64,000 nucleotides of DNA from JBHIKY01 sp042139015 (GCF_042139015.1 NZ_JBHIKY010000012.1:1-64000), one strand, 5' to 3'. Shown: positions 44,700 through 54,189, counted from the first letter of the stretch. The notes: a model not told the origin generated them from the letters alone. Numbers and translations: made by a program.

Positions 44700-47600
44700 T
44701 TAAAAGTTGTCAACGATTTGAGAGATGGAAGTATAACCATCATCAGGCTTATTATTAAGAACATTTTCTGCAGCAACTAGCTGGGCACTAGCAGATAGAG
44801 AATTATATTCTTCAATGTCAAGGTCTTCCAGAGCTTGATCTGTTGCACTAATCGTGCCTGCGTCGTTTACTTCATTAATTGCAGCTAGATAGTCAACAAT
44901 GACTCCTGTGTCTTCTTCACCCTCACCATTAAAGAGAGCGTCGCTAACGTCAGCGCTAGAAGTGAATTCACCTTCTGCGATTACTTCCAATGACCAATCA
45001 GCGACTTCTAATCTCTGCTGACTAGACAAATTATTATACGTATCGTTGTCTAGCTCGACTAGTAATGGGGCAAGCTCTTCTGCCGTTTCAGCACTATTAA
45101 GACTATCTACAAGAATAATTTCTTCCGTAGCTTCTTCCAGGGCTTCTGTAGTAGATTCAATTTCATCTTCATCTTCTGCATTAATCGCAACAGTTACGTT
45201 TGTATAGACGTCTTCTTCATCATCTCCACCAGCTGCGATATAAGCTTCTTGAGCTGCTTCTGCATTTTCAATGGCTTCTGCAAGAGAATTCAGATCATCT
45301 GTAGCGTCATTTAGTTCCGTTGTTGCCGTTTCAAGTGCAGTGGTAGCATCAATTAATGCCTCAACAGAATCTTCATCAGCTTCTTCTGCGCCCTCAAGTG
45401 CCGCTTCCACAGCTAAATACTCATCATCATCGTCTTCTCCACCAGCTTCAAGGTACGCTTCCTGTGCAGCTTCTGCATCAGCAACTGCTTCTGCAAGACC
45501 TGCAGCTGCGTCATTTAAGGCGTCGAGTTCTCCCTGAAGATCAGCTAAGGCATCTATTAGTTCCTGCTCTTCCTCTGTAGGGGCCAATTCGCCATCTTCG
45601 TCCGTATCAATATGAAGCAGGTCAATCATTGCTTGAAGCTCATCAAGGTCCTCTTGGGTAGTTTCCGAATCAACTTCGAAAGTCTCAAGTGCGTTTTCAG
45701 CATTTGTGAAGTCAATCTCATACTGAACATCATCAAGAGTTACGGAACCTGCAAATTCATAGTCATCAATATGAGACTCATTCACATTATCGAAGGAAGA
45801 AAGAGCATTCAATAGTTGAAGCTCAGTACCATTTTCTTCGGCGTCAATCACTGGCCATACAACATTAGTATAGTTCTCAAACAATTCTACTTGCTCATCA
45901 AGGTCCGCTTGAAGCTGCTCAGCCAATGGAGTATCTTCATCTTCTTCCATATAATCTGCCGGTAGAGCGTCAATTGCTTCTTGAGCAGCTTCTACAGCTT
46001 CATTAAAGTCGTCTTCATCAGTCTCCGTAATATCTAAATCTTCTACAGCGGTTACCGCGCCTTTCGCATCAGTCACTACCTCTGTAAATTGCGCGTCGTT
46101 AACGTCATCAATTACATCCTGAATGGCAGAGATAGTCTCAAAATCTACGTCTTCAATACCATCAAAATACTCGCCAATGAGATCTTCATTTACATTCTCA
46201 AATGGAGCCTGATCAAGCGCTCTAAATAGAGCAAGCTCTCCAGAAGCATCGTTCACTTCTGCAATAATAACGTCAATTGCATCCTGTACGTCATCAAGAC
46301 GGGCTCCCAAAAGGATTTTCTCGTCAGAGTCAGAAAGCTCATCCACCAGCTCTTGAGCATCTTCCAGATCTTCTTCGAGCAGGCTTTCTTCAGCAGTTTC
46401 TACAGCTTCTGTTGCAGCTTCAATTGCTTCCATTTCCTCTTGCATTGCAGCGATTGCTTCTTCTGCTTCTACAAGTGTATCGAGGCCTTCGATTTCAGCT
46501 TCTTCGTTCAATTCAAGTGCTGCGTCAACCAGTTCACGTACTGCTTCTACTTCATCTGCATCTTCAAGGGTAATTTCCTCAGGAAGCTCTGTGATGGCTT
46601 CTTCTGCAGCCATTTCAGCTGTGAGCGCTGCGATTGTTTCTTCTGCTTCAACGAGTGTATCAAGTCCTTCGATTTCAGCATCTTCGTCCATTTCAAGAAC
46701 TGCTTCCACGAGTTCACGCGCTTCCATTACTGCTTCTGCATCTTCAAGTGTGATTTCTTCAGGCAGGTCTGCGATTGCCTGCTCAGCTTCTTCAATTGCT
46801 GATTCATCAGGGTCTTCAGAATCATCTTCTGCTCCTATAAGATCCCACGTTGTGAGCTTGTCTTTATAGATAAGGTCGTAAGAGATGCCCGGCTCTTGAT
46901 CAGAGGTAGTCAGACGAACGACCGTTTCTGTATCAGAAGTGCTCACTTCAGAATCTTCTGCATCAATGATCTCTGCGTCGAACACTTCGAGGCCGTTGCT
47001 GAATGCGAAATCTTCTGCAGATACTTCATCTTCACTGAGTTCTCTGCTGAAGCTTATGTCTACTGTATTGGTATCGACTGTTTCAATACCGGAAATGCCT
47101 TCTGTTTGTGTATATTCAATCGCAAGCGCACGTTCAAGGAAGGTGGCAAACTGAGAACGGCTTACAGATTCCTGCGGGCGGAACATGCCGTCTGGAGTGG
47201 AAGTAACCTCATACTGTCCAAGGATTTCCACGTTATCGCGGTGAGTTGGGTGTGCTTCTTCGAGGTCTTCTACACCGCTGTCAACGCCGTCAATTTTTTC
47301 AAGTCCAAATGCACGAACGAGAATAGTAGCCATCTGTTCACGGGAGAGATTCTCCTGCGCATTAAACATTGTACCGTTGCTGCTTCCTGTCATGTAGCCT
47401 GCATCTGTCACTGCCATTGCATATGGAGTGCCGTATGCAGTATCACTAAGGTCATCGTACGTGGAAGTTGCGTTTTCATCGACTTCCAGGTTAAACGCAC
47501 GAACCATCAATTCTGCAATCTGTCCGCGGCTGATCGCGTTAGCCGGCTTGTATGTACCATCCTCGTATCCCTTGATAATTCCTTGATCGGATAGACGCTG

Positions 47601-47765
47601 AATTGCACCAGAGTGGGTGTTATCGTTTGCAACGTCGCTGAAGTTTTCAGCTGCGTCCGCATGCTGGACGTCCACTGGAGTAACTGCACCAAACGTCGTT
47701 GCGACTACTGCTGCAGATACGGATGTTGCGAGAAACTTGCGGTAAGACTTAGGTTGGTATGCCAT
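44700..47765 (-). CDS. Acidic S-layer protein with three SLH domains
   Basis: The 1,021-residue protein has a signal peptide (MAYQPKSYRKFLATSVSAAV..., cleavage near ADA-AEN), three SLH domains (about 42-91, 105-153, 168-213), an Ig-like segment (about 225-312), then ~700 residues of extremely acidic, helical repeats. One repeat pair (about 322-450) contains LPEEITLEDA...EIEGLDTLVEAEE; another later pair contains AEAAQEAYLEAGG/AEAAQEAYIAAGG. SLH domains bind pyruvylated wall polymer. It is almost certainly the main S-layer or a major surface protein. ATG 47765; TTG 6 nt earlier is possible. RBS AAGGAGG. A strong promoter precedes it (47943-47972). Asp/Glu richness indicates a salt-adapted cell surface. 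Confidence 0.9.
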   Translation of the reverse strand: MAYQPKSYRKFLATSVSAAVVATTFGAVTPVDVQHADAAENFSDVANDNTHSGAIQRLSDQGIIKGYEDGTYKPANAISRGQIAELMVRAFNLEVDENATSTYDDLSDTAYGTPYAMAVTDAGYMTGSSNGTMFNAQENLSREQMATILVRAFGLEKIDGVDSGVEDLEEAHPTHRDNVEILGQYEVTSTPDGMFRPQESVSRSQFATFLERALAIEYTQTEGISGIETVDTNTVDISFSRELSEDEVSAEDFAFSNGLEVFDAEIIDAEDSEVSTSDTETVVRLTTSDQEPGISYDLIYKDKLTTWDLIGAEDDSEDPDESAIEEAEQAIADLPEEITLEDAEAVMEARELVEAVLEMDEDAEIEGLDTLVEAEETIAALTAEMAAEEAITELPEEITLEDADEVEAVRELVDAALELNEEAEIEGLDTLVEAEEAIAAMQEEMEAIEAATEAVETAEESLLEEDLEDAQELVDELSDSDEKILLGARLDDVQDAIDVIIAEVNDASGELALFRALDQAPFENVNEDLIGEYFDGIEDVDFETISAIQDVIDDVNDAQFTEVVTDAKGAVTAVEDLDITETDEDDFNEAVEAAQEAIDALPADYMEEDEDTPLAEQLQADLDEQVELFENYTNVVWPVIDAEENGTELQLLNALSSFDNVNESHIDDYEFAGSVTLDDVQYEIDFTNAENALETFEVDSETTQEDLDELQAMIDLLHIDTDEDGELAPTEEEQELIDALADLQGELDALNDAAAGLAEAVADAEAAQEAYLEAGGEDDDDEYLAVEAALEGAEEADEDSVEALIDATTALETATTELNDATDDLNSLAEAIENAEAAQEAYIAAGGDDEEDVYTNVTVAINAEDEDEIESTTEALEEATEEIILVDSLNSAETAEELAPLLVELDNDTYNNLSSQQRLEVADWSLEVIAEGEFTSSADVSDALFNGEGEEDTGVIVDYLAAINEVNDAGTISATDQALEDLDIEEYNSLSASAQLVAAENVLNNKPDDGYTSISQIVDNF

Positions 47766-47942
47766 GTACAAATCTTCCTCCTTATATTGAGCATTCTGTC
47801 TTAGTTTTGACAGAATACTTGTTTCTAGTTTTCAGAGATTTTCGCTCCGCGGTTCCTCAACGATCGTGTCGGGTCATCGGAATTGAGGGTCGAAAGTCTA
47901 GTAAACTAGAATTTAGTAATATTTGTTAATCCTGCAAAAGTC

Positions 47943-47972
47943 ATTATACCGTGACTATTTAATTAAAGTCAA
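47943..47972 (-). promoter_or_regulatory. Strong sigma-A promoter of the S-layer gene
   Basis: Minus strand -35 TTGACT (47967-47972), 18-bp spacer, consensus -10 TATAAT (47943-47948). The transcript would have a ~170-nt leader containing the dyad TCTAGTAAACTAGA (47897-47910). Long leaders are usual for S-layer genes. Confidence 0.8.
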
Positions 47973-47981
47973 TTGTCATGG

Positions 47982-48000
47982 TTTCACTTTAAAAGTGAAA
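47982..48000. promoter_or_regulatory. 19-bp dyad next to S-layer promoter
   Basis: TTTCACTTTAAAAGTGAAA is a perfect dyad with one central base, 10 bp above the -35. A regulator site is likely; the protein is unknown. Confidence 0.5.
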
Positions 48001-48722
48001 ACTATTAGTTCAAAGGTTTTACTTTTGCAGCCATGAATTCAGTTTACCTTATGGTTCGAGTAAATTCTACCCTTTTCTTGGTTTTATTTAGCAAATATAT
48101 AGGTAAGTCCTATTCCTTACTGCATCTTTTCCTGTTATGTAAGCGAATGCAGGCAGACGCATTACTATGAAATTTGTCTTACTCTCGTTTTATTGAAGCA
48201 TACTATTCGATCTGCAGCGTGTTTTTATGGAAGGCTTCACTTTTTCTTAATCTGGGGATTAGCTATTTTTCAGTGATTTATTTAGTTTCTTCTATAGTAA
48301 TGGGAGGCTGTTCAATAAAGTGAATGGCAGCTGAATTAAAAAAGTTACAGGATATTATATTACGATTTTATTACAACAGCCGTTATGTTACGGGAATGTT
48401 ACACGGAGATTATTTTAGAGGACGGGACGCGGATGGGTGAATTTGTCGGAATTTCTGTAATATCAGTCCCGGTGTCGAGACAATTTCTCAAGAATTTTAG
48501 GGAGTTTTGTATCAGTTTGTCTTTGTGTTGTTACAGAACTGTAAAATCAGAGCTGGTTTTTCCGTGCTAGACTATGAATTGTGTTCAGGGACAACAATGA
48601 TTCTACTTACATGGTTCTATTATCTAATTACAGTTTTCGATGCAGTAGGTTATACATAATTTTAATTCGTAAGGTTTTGAGTTCTTTTACAAATACATTC
48701 TTAGAAAGAGGGGTGGCCATTC
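48001..48722. other. Non-coding gap between divergent wall genes
   Basis: No RBS-linked frame was accepted. The stretch is AT-rich with no long hairpin. It must hold the promoter of the NlpC/P60-SLH gene, but no convincing -35/-10 pair was found. Confidence 0.4.
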
Positions 48723-49763
48723 GTGGTCAGAAAAGGTTTAGCGTTTTTACTTGGGTTTGTTTTGATTTTTTCCGCGTTTGCGTTTCAGCCGGGGGCGGCG
48801 AGTGCAGGCAGTACAGCGGATGAGGTGATTTCCGCAGGGAAAAGTGTGATGGGGACGCCTTATAAGTACGGCGGAACTTCGACAAGTGGATTTGATTGCT
48901 CTGGTTTTACAAGATATGCGTTTAAGCAGGCAGGTGTTGATCTTCCGAGGTCATCAAGCCAGCAGTACGGAGAAGGAAATTCGGTTTCGAAGAGTAATCT
49001 TAAAAAAGGTGACTTAGTTTTCTTTAACACATCTGGTTCTGGAGTTTCACATAATGGTATTTACATAGGTGGAGGAGATTTCATTCATTCTTCTTCTTCC
49101 AAGGGTGTTTCAATTGCAAGTGTAGATGATCCTTATTACTGGGGCAGCAAATACATTGGTGCCAAACGGGTGATTGATGATTCTTCTAGTTCTGGCAGCA
49201 GCAGTGACAGTGGAGTCAAGTCCGAGGAATATGAGCCGCTTCCGGATGGGGAGTATCATGATGTGAAGTCTAGTTTCTGGGCATATGACAGCATTACGGA
49301 CTTAGGAAAAGATGGAATCGTTAAAGGATACAGCGATGATCGCTTCCGTCCGAATAAGAAGATTTCGAGAGCACAGACAGCTACAATGCTGGCAAGAGCT
49401 TTTGATCTTGATACAAGCAGCACGTCTTCTGAGTATTCTGATGTGTCTTCTGGGAATGAGCACGCTGGTGCGATTAAAGCGGTCAGCGATGCTGGGTTGT
49501 TCACAGGGGATGATGGGAAGTTTATGCCGAATGAAAAGCTGAGTCGTCAGCATATGGCATTGATTCTTTACCGTGCGTTTGATCTCGAAGGACAGTCTTC
49601 AAGCGAAAGCTTCTCTGATGTAGGGGAAGGTCACCAGTATCATTCTGAAATTCAGGCGTTGGCTGGTGCCGGTATTACGACTGGTTCTGACGGAGCGTTT
49701 AATCCGGAAGATGAAACAACACGCGCCCATTTCTCTGTCTTTCTTGATAGAGCACTTGATTAA
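48723..49763 (+). CDS. NlpC/P60 peptidase with three SLH domains
   Basis: The 346-residue secreted wall hydrolase has a signal peptide (MVRKGLAFLLGFVLIFSAFA...GAASA), then an NlpC/P60 domain with catalytic Cys in TSGFDCSGFTRYAF and His in VSHNGIYIGGGDFIHSS, a Ser-rich linker and three SLH domains (from about 175). It cuts peptide stems in peptidoglycan while bound to the wall polymer. GTG at 48723 follows AGAGGGGTGG. The SLH anchoring at the C-terminus differs from the N-terminal SLH of the S-layer protein. Confidence 0.93.
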   Translation: MVRKGLAFLLGFVLIFSAFAFQPGAASAGSTADEVISAGKSVMGTPYKYGGTSTSGFDCSGFTRYAFKQAGVDLPRSSSQQYGEGNSVSKSNLKKGDLVFFNTSGSGVSHNGIYIGGGDFIHSSSSKGVSIASVDDPYYWGSKYIGAKRVIDDSSSSGSSSDSGVKSEEYEPLPDGEYHDVKSSFWAYDSITDLGKDGIVKGYSDDRFRPNKKISRAQTATMLARAFDLDTSSTSSEYSDVSSGNEHAGAIKAVSDAGLFTGDDGKFMPNEKLSRQHMALILYRAFDLEGQSSSESFSDVGEGHQYHSEIQALAGAGITTGSDGAFNPEDETTRAHFSVFLDRALD

Positions 49764-49780
49764 GAGATAAATAGTTTTTG

Positions 49781-49811
49781 AAAAGACTCGCTGGGGGGCG
49801 GGTCTTTTTTT
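49781..49811 (+). terminator. Terminator of NlpC/P60-SLH gene
   Basis: AAAAGACTCGC...GGCGGGTC arms followed by TTTTTTT. Confidence 0.8.
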
Positions 49812-50029
49812 GTATGTTATGATGCCGGCGCGCACGGCATTCATGGGCGGGGGCGGCCCAATGGGTGCGCGCGGGTATTCGTGATGCTGACGTTTTTACA
49901 GAGAAATGGACACCTCAAGGGGGGTGGGTGTATGGGTTTGTTACTTTTTCTCTATAATTCTAGTATTTCCTGGATATGCCGGTGTTAAACATTATTTGGT
50001 ACATTTTTTTACAAAGGTAGGTCCGCCTC

Positions 50030-50473
50030 TTAAAAGTCGTGCCTCGTGACCGCCAGCTGGATGATGATGCCGAATGGATCGCGGATGATGCCGTACCCTG
50101 GACTGAAGGCATTTTTTTCAAAGGGTGCCAGGATCTCGACTTGATGGTGGGAGATGAGTTGGTGGTAAAGTGCGTTCATGGCAGTGTAATCCCTGGATTG
50201 GATACATAAGGAGGAGCTGTTGCTTAGTTGCCAGGGACGGCTTGGATCCATTTCTTCTTCGGCGATCATGATTTTGTTGTGGCCGATTTGCAGCACCGAA
50301 TGGACAATATAGTCGTCTTTGCCTTCCTCGTATGCAAAGTCCGGATCGATTTCCACCATGTCTTTGTACGTTTTTTTGAATAATACGTTTGCATGTAAAT
50401 AGTTTTCATAAAATGCAATCGCCTGGGCGCCCTGTCCGTTTAATGAGAGAAAAGGGATGACTTCCACATTCAT
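50030..50473 (-). CDS. VOC-fold protein (PhnB/glyoxalase-like)
   Basis: The 147-residue protein has the PhnB-type beginning VEVIPFLSLNGQGAQAIAFYENYL and end GYGIIRDPFGIIIQL; the metal-binding Glu/His positions of glyoxalases are not fully clear. ATG at 50473 follows AGGAGG. Isolated gene; a detoxification or antibiotic-binding role is possible. Function undetermined. Confidence 0.8.
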   Translation of the reverse strand: MNVEVIPFLSLNGQGAQAIAFYENYLHANVLFKKTYKDMVEIDPDFAYEEGKDDYIVHSVLQIGHNKIMIAEEEMDPSRPWQLSNSSSLCIQSRDYTAMNALYHQLISHHQVEILAPFEKNAFSPGYGIIRDPFGIIIQLAVTRHDF

Positions 50474-50773
50474 TGTATGTCCTCCTTTGTGTTGTGTATA
50501 TGGTTCAGCTTACCCTACTAAGATGACATCTATTGGCAACATTAAGACGTTTTTTTAAAAAAGTAATACTGCGTTGCTGGATCAGATGAGCTTTGCATGG
50601 GAAGTTGATACGAATTTGGAAATTTGTACGTCTAGAAATCTGTGAATCTATACATCGGAATAGTCCGATCATCATTAATCTATGAATTTACTATATTTGG
50701 TTGGGTTTTTTTAAAATGTTTCTGTAATATAGATGGTATGTGTTGATAGATTGGCGTGCTGGAGGGTGATGTG
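50474..50773. other. Non-coding gap before S8 protease
   Basis: No gene seen. Near 50725-50735 CTGTAATATAG could be a -10 (TAATAT) for the protease; a matching -35 is not clear. Several short dyads (for example CGGAATAGTCCG at about 50658-50669) are present. Confidence 0.35.
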
Positions 50774-52882
50774 ATGGATCGATTGGTTAGGTGGCCGGCG
50801 GCAGTGCTGGCCGCGGGGTTGTTTGTAGCTGGGCTTGTTCCTGCGTCGGCTGCGGCGGTCTCGGAGGCCGAAGAGGACGCCTCGTATTTGGTAGGGTTTG
50901 ATGGGGATGTGGACGTCCGTGCTGTAGAGGATGCCGGCGGAGTGGTCGGCGATGTGTGGGACAGTGTCCGGGCGGCCGAGGTGCAGCTGACGGACTCAGA
51001 AGCAGCAGAGCTCTCGTCATCGGATGGGGTTCGCTATGTCGAGCGGGATCAGGAGGTAGCGGTCCGTGCGCCGGATAATCTCCGCAACTGGGGACTCGAG
51101 CATGTCGGTGCGCCGTCTGCCTGGGATGCCGGATTTTCCGGAGAAGGCATCGATGTGGCAGTTGTAGATACAGGTATTTCCACAACGCATCCGTCGCTTT
51201 CGGTGGTTGATGGATTTTCCGCGGTCTCGTACACGGATTCATACGATGACGATAATGGCCATGGCACACATGCGGCCGGAATTTTAGCTGCGGATCAGGA
51301 GGACGCCGGGCTTGTTGGAATCGCACCGGATGCTGATCTGCATGCCGTAAAGGTGCTTGATGAAGAAGGCAACGGCTCACTCAGCCGCGTCATCAGCGGT
51401 CTTGAATGGGCGATTGAGCAGGACGTGGACGTCATTAATATGAGCTTTGGTACGTTGACCGATTCGAGCACGATGAAAGCGATGCTCGATGAAGCGTATG
51501 ACGAAGGCGTCATAGTTGCAGCGGCAGCGGGTAACCGCGGGGAAGCACCGGAGGACAGCAACCGCGTTGAATTTCCTGCGCGTTATGATTCGGTGGTGGC
51601 AGTCGGTGCTGTTGATGAAAACAATAAACGGGCATCGTTTTCTGCCGCAGGCGATGAGGTGGAGCTTGTGGCACCTGGCGTGGATATTGTAAGTACATAT
51701 AAAGGTTCGAGCTACGGACCGCTGAGCGGAACCTCGATGGCGACCCCATTTGTAGCCGGAACCTTTGCGGTGCTGATGGAGGCGTACCCGGATGCAAGCG
51801 GCGCTCAGCTGAGGACGCTTCTGCAGGAGAACGCGGTCGATCTCGGGGCAGATGGCCGCGATAAACGCTACGGCTACGGCCTGCTGCAGATTCCTTCGTT
51901 AGATGGAGACGGAAGTCTGCTGGATGGCGGATCGTCGGATGATGAGGATGCTGATTTAGATAATGGCGAGGTGGAAGAAGAGCCGATCGAGGATGAAGAG
52001 CCGGTGCCGGATGAGGACGGTCCTGCCCGCCCAGCAGGAGTCGAAGGCGAGGTTGTTTACAGCGAGGACGGCACAAGTGCGGATTTGTATTTGTTCTGGG
52101 AGCGCAATGAGGATGCTGCCGCGCACCGGGTGTACCGCGATGGTGAGCTTGTAGAGGAAGTCAAGAACGGCAAGCTTTATAAAGAAAAGGATGTCAAGCC
52201 GGGCACGTATGAATATGAAGTAAGTGCGGTCGATATTGACGGCATGGAGTCTCGTCGCAGCGACAAGGTTGAGATGACTGTTGATTTAGGAGAGGACGAG
52301 CCGGAGGGTGCGTTTACCTGGCCAGAGCGTCTGGATGATCCGCCTTCGTTTGCTGACGTGAGCGATGACTACTGGGCGGTGACTGAAATCCGCGAGCTTT
52401 CCTCACGCGGCGTTATAAACGGAAGTGACGGTTTTTATAAGCCGAATGAATCCGTACGGCGCGCCCAGGCGGTTGCCATGGTCGGCCGTCTGCTGCAGTG
52501 GGATGAGGATGGCTTTGACGGACAGTTCCGTGATGTCAGTGAAGAGTTTTATGCAGCCGGCTATATTGGCTATGCGGTCGAGGAAGGGATTCTGCGTGGC
52601 TATCCGGACGGAACCTTTCAGCCGAACCGTCCAATTACGCGCGGGCAGATGGCTTCGATTGTAGAAAATGCTTTTGATTTGGACCTGGGCTCCGTTGATG
52701 CGGACTCGGAGCGGTTTGTGGATGTGAATGAAGATACAAATGGCCAGCTGGCGATATTGTATCTGGAGGAAGCAGGGATTGTGCAGGGGTACGGGGACTC
52801 CTTCCGCCCTGGCGCTCCGCTCACGCGGGCACAATTTGCTAAGGTGATGCATCAGCTTGGTGAGCATTTGCAGGAGGAGTAG
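50774..52882 (+). CDS. Subtilisin-like S8 protease with fibronectin-like and three SLH domains
   Basis: The 702-residue secreted protease has a signal peptide (MDRLVRWPAAVLAAGLFVAGLVPAS), an I9-type propeptide (about 35-95), and an S8 domain with Asp (VAVVDTGIS), His (NGHGTHAAG) and Ser (SGTSMATPF). It then has an acidic linker, a fibronectin III-like domain (ADLYLFWERNEDAAAHRVYRDG...) and three C-terminal SLH domains (PSFADVSDDYW; ...GYPDGTFQPNRPITRGQM; ...GYGDSFRPGAPLTRAQF). It is anchored to the cell wall polymer and probably processes surface proteins. ATG at 50774 after GGAGGGTGAT is used instead of the longer start at 50756. The gene is GC-rich compared with the EPS cluster. Confidence 0.94.
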   Translation: MDRLVRWPAAVLAAGLFVAGLVPASAAAVSEAEEDASYLVGFDGDVDVRAVEDAGGVVGDVWDSVRAAEVQLTDSEAAELSSSDGVRYVERDQEVAVRAPDNLRNWGLEHVGAPSAWDAGFSGEGIDVAVVDTGISTTHPSLSVVDGFSAVSYTDSYDDDNGHGTHAAGILAADQEDAGLVGIAPDADLHAVKVLDEEGNGSLSRVISGLEWAIEQDVDVINMSFGTLTDSSTMKAMLDEAYDEGVIVAAAAGNRGEAPEDSNRVEFPARYDSVVAVGAVDENNKRASFSAAGDEVELVAPGVDIVSTYKGSSYGPLSGTSMATPFVAGTFAVLMEAYPDASGAQLRTLLQENAVDLGADGRDKRYGYGLLQIPSLDGDGSLLDGGSSDDEDADLDNGEVEEEPIEDEEPVPDEDGPARPAGVEGEVVYSEDGTSADLYLFWERNEDAAAHRVYRDGELVEEVKNGKLYKEKDVKPGTYEYEVSAVDIDGMESRRSDKVEMTVDLGEDEPEGAFTWPERLDDPPSFADVSDDYWAVTEIRELSSRGVINGSDGFYKPNESVRRAQAVAMVGRLLQWDEDGFDGQFRDVSEEFYAAGYIGYAVEEGILRGYPDGTFQPNRPITRGQMASIVENAFDLDLGSVDADSERFVDVNEDTNGQLAILYLEEAGIVQGYGDSFRPGAPLTRAQFAKVMHQLGEHLQEE

Positions 52883-52892
52883 AGAAAAGATT

Positions 52893-52932
52893 AGGCATGG
52901 ACGTCCGACTGCGGCCGGGTCCATGCCTTTTT
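52893..52932 (+). terminator. Terminator of S8 protease gene
   Basis: AGGCATGGAC and GTCCATGCCT form a perfect 10-bp stem, followed by TTTTT. Confidence 0.85.
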
Positions 52933-53005
52933 GTTTGTTAGGAAGGGCTGGCTGGTGGAGTGCTGGGCTGATGGGGGCGGCGGCTTTGGCGGAGGGGATT
53001 GGCGT

Positions 53006-53165
53006 TTTCCACGGCGCGCTTACTGTTTCCCGCTTCCGAGTCTTATTTCTACCGATGCGGGGCGATTTCACGCGCAAGTGGAGGGTTTCCACCGAAGCTG
53101 GGAGCGTTTCCACCGAGACAGGGCGGTTTCCCTTATTGAGTTGCTTTTTCCACCGCTCTCGACTA
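53006..53165 (+). repeat. Phased TTTC array 1 (20-bp period)
   Basis: TTTC starts at 53006, 53026, 53046, 53066, 53086, 53107, 53127 and 53147, so the period is 20 (once 21). The anchor is usually TTTCCACCG or TTTCCCG; the other ~14 bp of each unit vary and are G-rich at the end. The array is non-coding, lies after the S8 protease terminator and is oriented as the other two arrays. Function unknown. Confidence 0.8.
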
Positions 53166-53242
53166 AAGCGCCTGAATTAGCCCGTTGTGGTGCGTTGGTT
53201 TTTGTAAACATGTTAATAATCATGTTGTGTTATGTTGGTTGT

Positions 53243-53404
53243 TTATTTATGGTCTTTGTTAATGTTTTCGTTGCGGAGTGTTTGTTTTATTTTTTCGTGC
53301 AGTTCTTTTGATTTTGCCCGTTCTTTCTCGGAGTGAAATAGTCGGTGCTTGTCGCGGGCCAGCAGTTTGAGCAGGTGTTTTTTGTCTTCATTTGATAGTA
53401 GCAT
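53243..53404 (-). CDS. Small charged protein (53 aa)
   Basis: ATG at 53402-53404 lies 9 nt after AGGAGGGG; an ATG two codons upstream is closer to the RBS. The product begins MLLSNEDKKHLLKLLARDKH and continues RLFHSEKERAKSKELHEKIK; it is helical, basic/acidic mixed and ends NINKDHK. The codon pattern and clean RBS support a real gene; I recall similar uncharacterised Bacillus proteins but cannot name one. It reads in a different frame from a longer spurious frame on the same strand. Confidence 0.65.
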   Translation of the reverse strand: MLLSNEDKKHLLKLLARDKHRLFHSEKERAKSKELHEKIKQTLRNENINKDHK

Positions 53405-53471
53405 GTGCATGCCCCTCCTCTTTCATCATATTTTAGCATGGGAAGGAGGTTTGACTCATGGGAAATGTATT

Positions 53472-53500
53472 GTTTACTTTTAGTTAACAATGTAATATTA
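53472..53500 (+). promoter_or_regulatory. Promoter of the XRE regulator gene
   Basis: TTGTTT-N17-TAATAT spanning TTAGTTAACAATG. The GTTAAC dyad in the spacer could be an autoregulatory operator. Confidence 0.5.
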
Positions 53501-53544
53501 TAGAATACGAACGAGTGGTAAAATATGCATATAGGGGAGTAAAG

Positions 53545-54174
53545 ATGAAAAAGCGGACATTTGGAAGTTATTTATATGAGATGAGGCTGCGTAATAATTT
53601 GTCATTGAGGGATTTTGGCAGAAAGACCGGGATCAGCTATTCTTACATATCGATGATAGAAAAGGATACGAAGCATCCTTCCAGGGAAGTGGTGTTTGCC
53701 TTGATGGATGGGCTTGAAGGTGTGGTGCCAGAAGAAATGCTGCGACTCGCCGGCTATGCTCCGAGTGAAATGAAAAGTGAGAAGCCTATCCATATCTCAG
53801 AGGATGTGTTTGCAGAGCGGATGAATGAGCTCATCGGCGCAAGCGAGTGGACGATAAATACGCTCGCGGTCCGCACAAAAATAGACACAAAAAAGCTGCA
53901 GCGCTGGCTTCGCCTGCCTGCTTATCGTACTTTCAGAGGACATGGTCCTGATATTATCAGTGTATATAAGCTTGCGAAGGTGCTTGACGTGACCCCGGAC
54001 TATCTAGCCGGTTTTACGGATAAGAAAAATGCATACTTTTCCAGTGCACCGAGACCGAAAAACCTGAGGGAGATTCTTGCGACGGAAACGCTTGTGTTTG
54101 ATCATATTCCACTTGATGAGGACGATAAAGAGAAGCTGGCGGAGATTATTGTCACTGTGTTTGATGAGAAATAA
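53545..54174 (+). CDS. XRE-family transcriptional regulator (two HTH regions)
   Basis: The 209-residue protein has an N-terminal XRE HTH (YLYEMRLRNNLSLRDFGRKTGISYSYISMIEKDTKHPS, about 8-45) and a second HTH-like region (FAERMNELIGASEWTINTLAVRTKIDTKKLQRWL, VYKLAKVLDVTPDYLAGFTDKK). ATG at 53545 follows GGGGAG; the upstream start at 53515 lacks an RBS. Phage- or stress-type repressors show this layout. The target is unknown; autoregulation is likely. Confidence 0.85.
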   Translation: MKKRTFGSYLYEMRLRNNLSLRDFGRKTGISYSYISMIEKDTKHPSREVVFALMDGLEGVVPEEMLRLAGYAPSEMKSEKPIHISEDVFAERMNELIGASEWTINTLAVRTKIDTKKLQRWLRLPAYRTFRGHGPDIISVYKLAKVLDVTPDYLAGFTDKKNAYFSSAPRPKNLREILATETLVFDHIPLDEDDKEKLAEIIVTVFDEK

Positions 54175-54189
54175 CGAAGATACTGTATG

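Noticed and set aside
46353..47594. Plus-strand frames rich in Cys/Phe opposite the S-layer gene
   Set aside because: Antisense of acidic GAA/GAT codons gives TTC/ATC-rich frames; no gene signals.
51510..53113. Long minus-strand frames opposite the S8 protease
   Set aside because: Antisense shadows of a GC-rich gene; no RBS, Pro/Arg/His-rich translations.
53287..53490. 67-codon minus-strand frame
   Set aside because: A different frame (53243-53404) with AGGAGGGG and more natural residue composition fits better; this one is its shadow.
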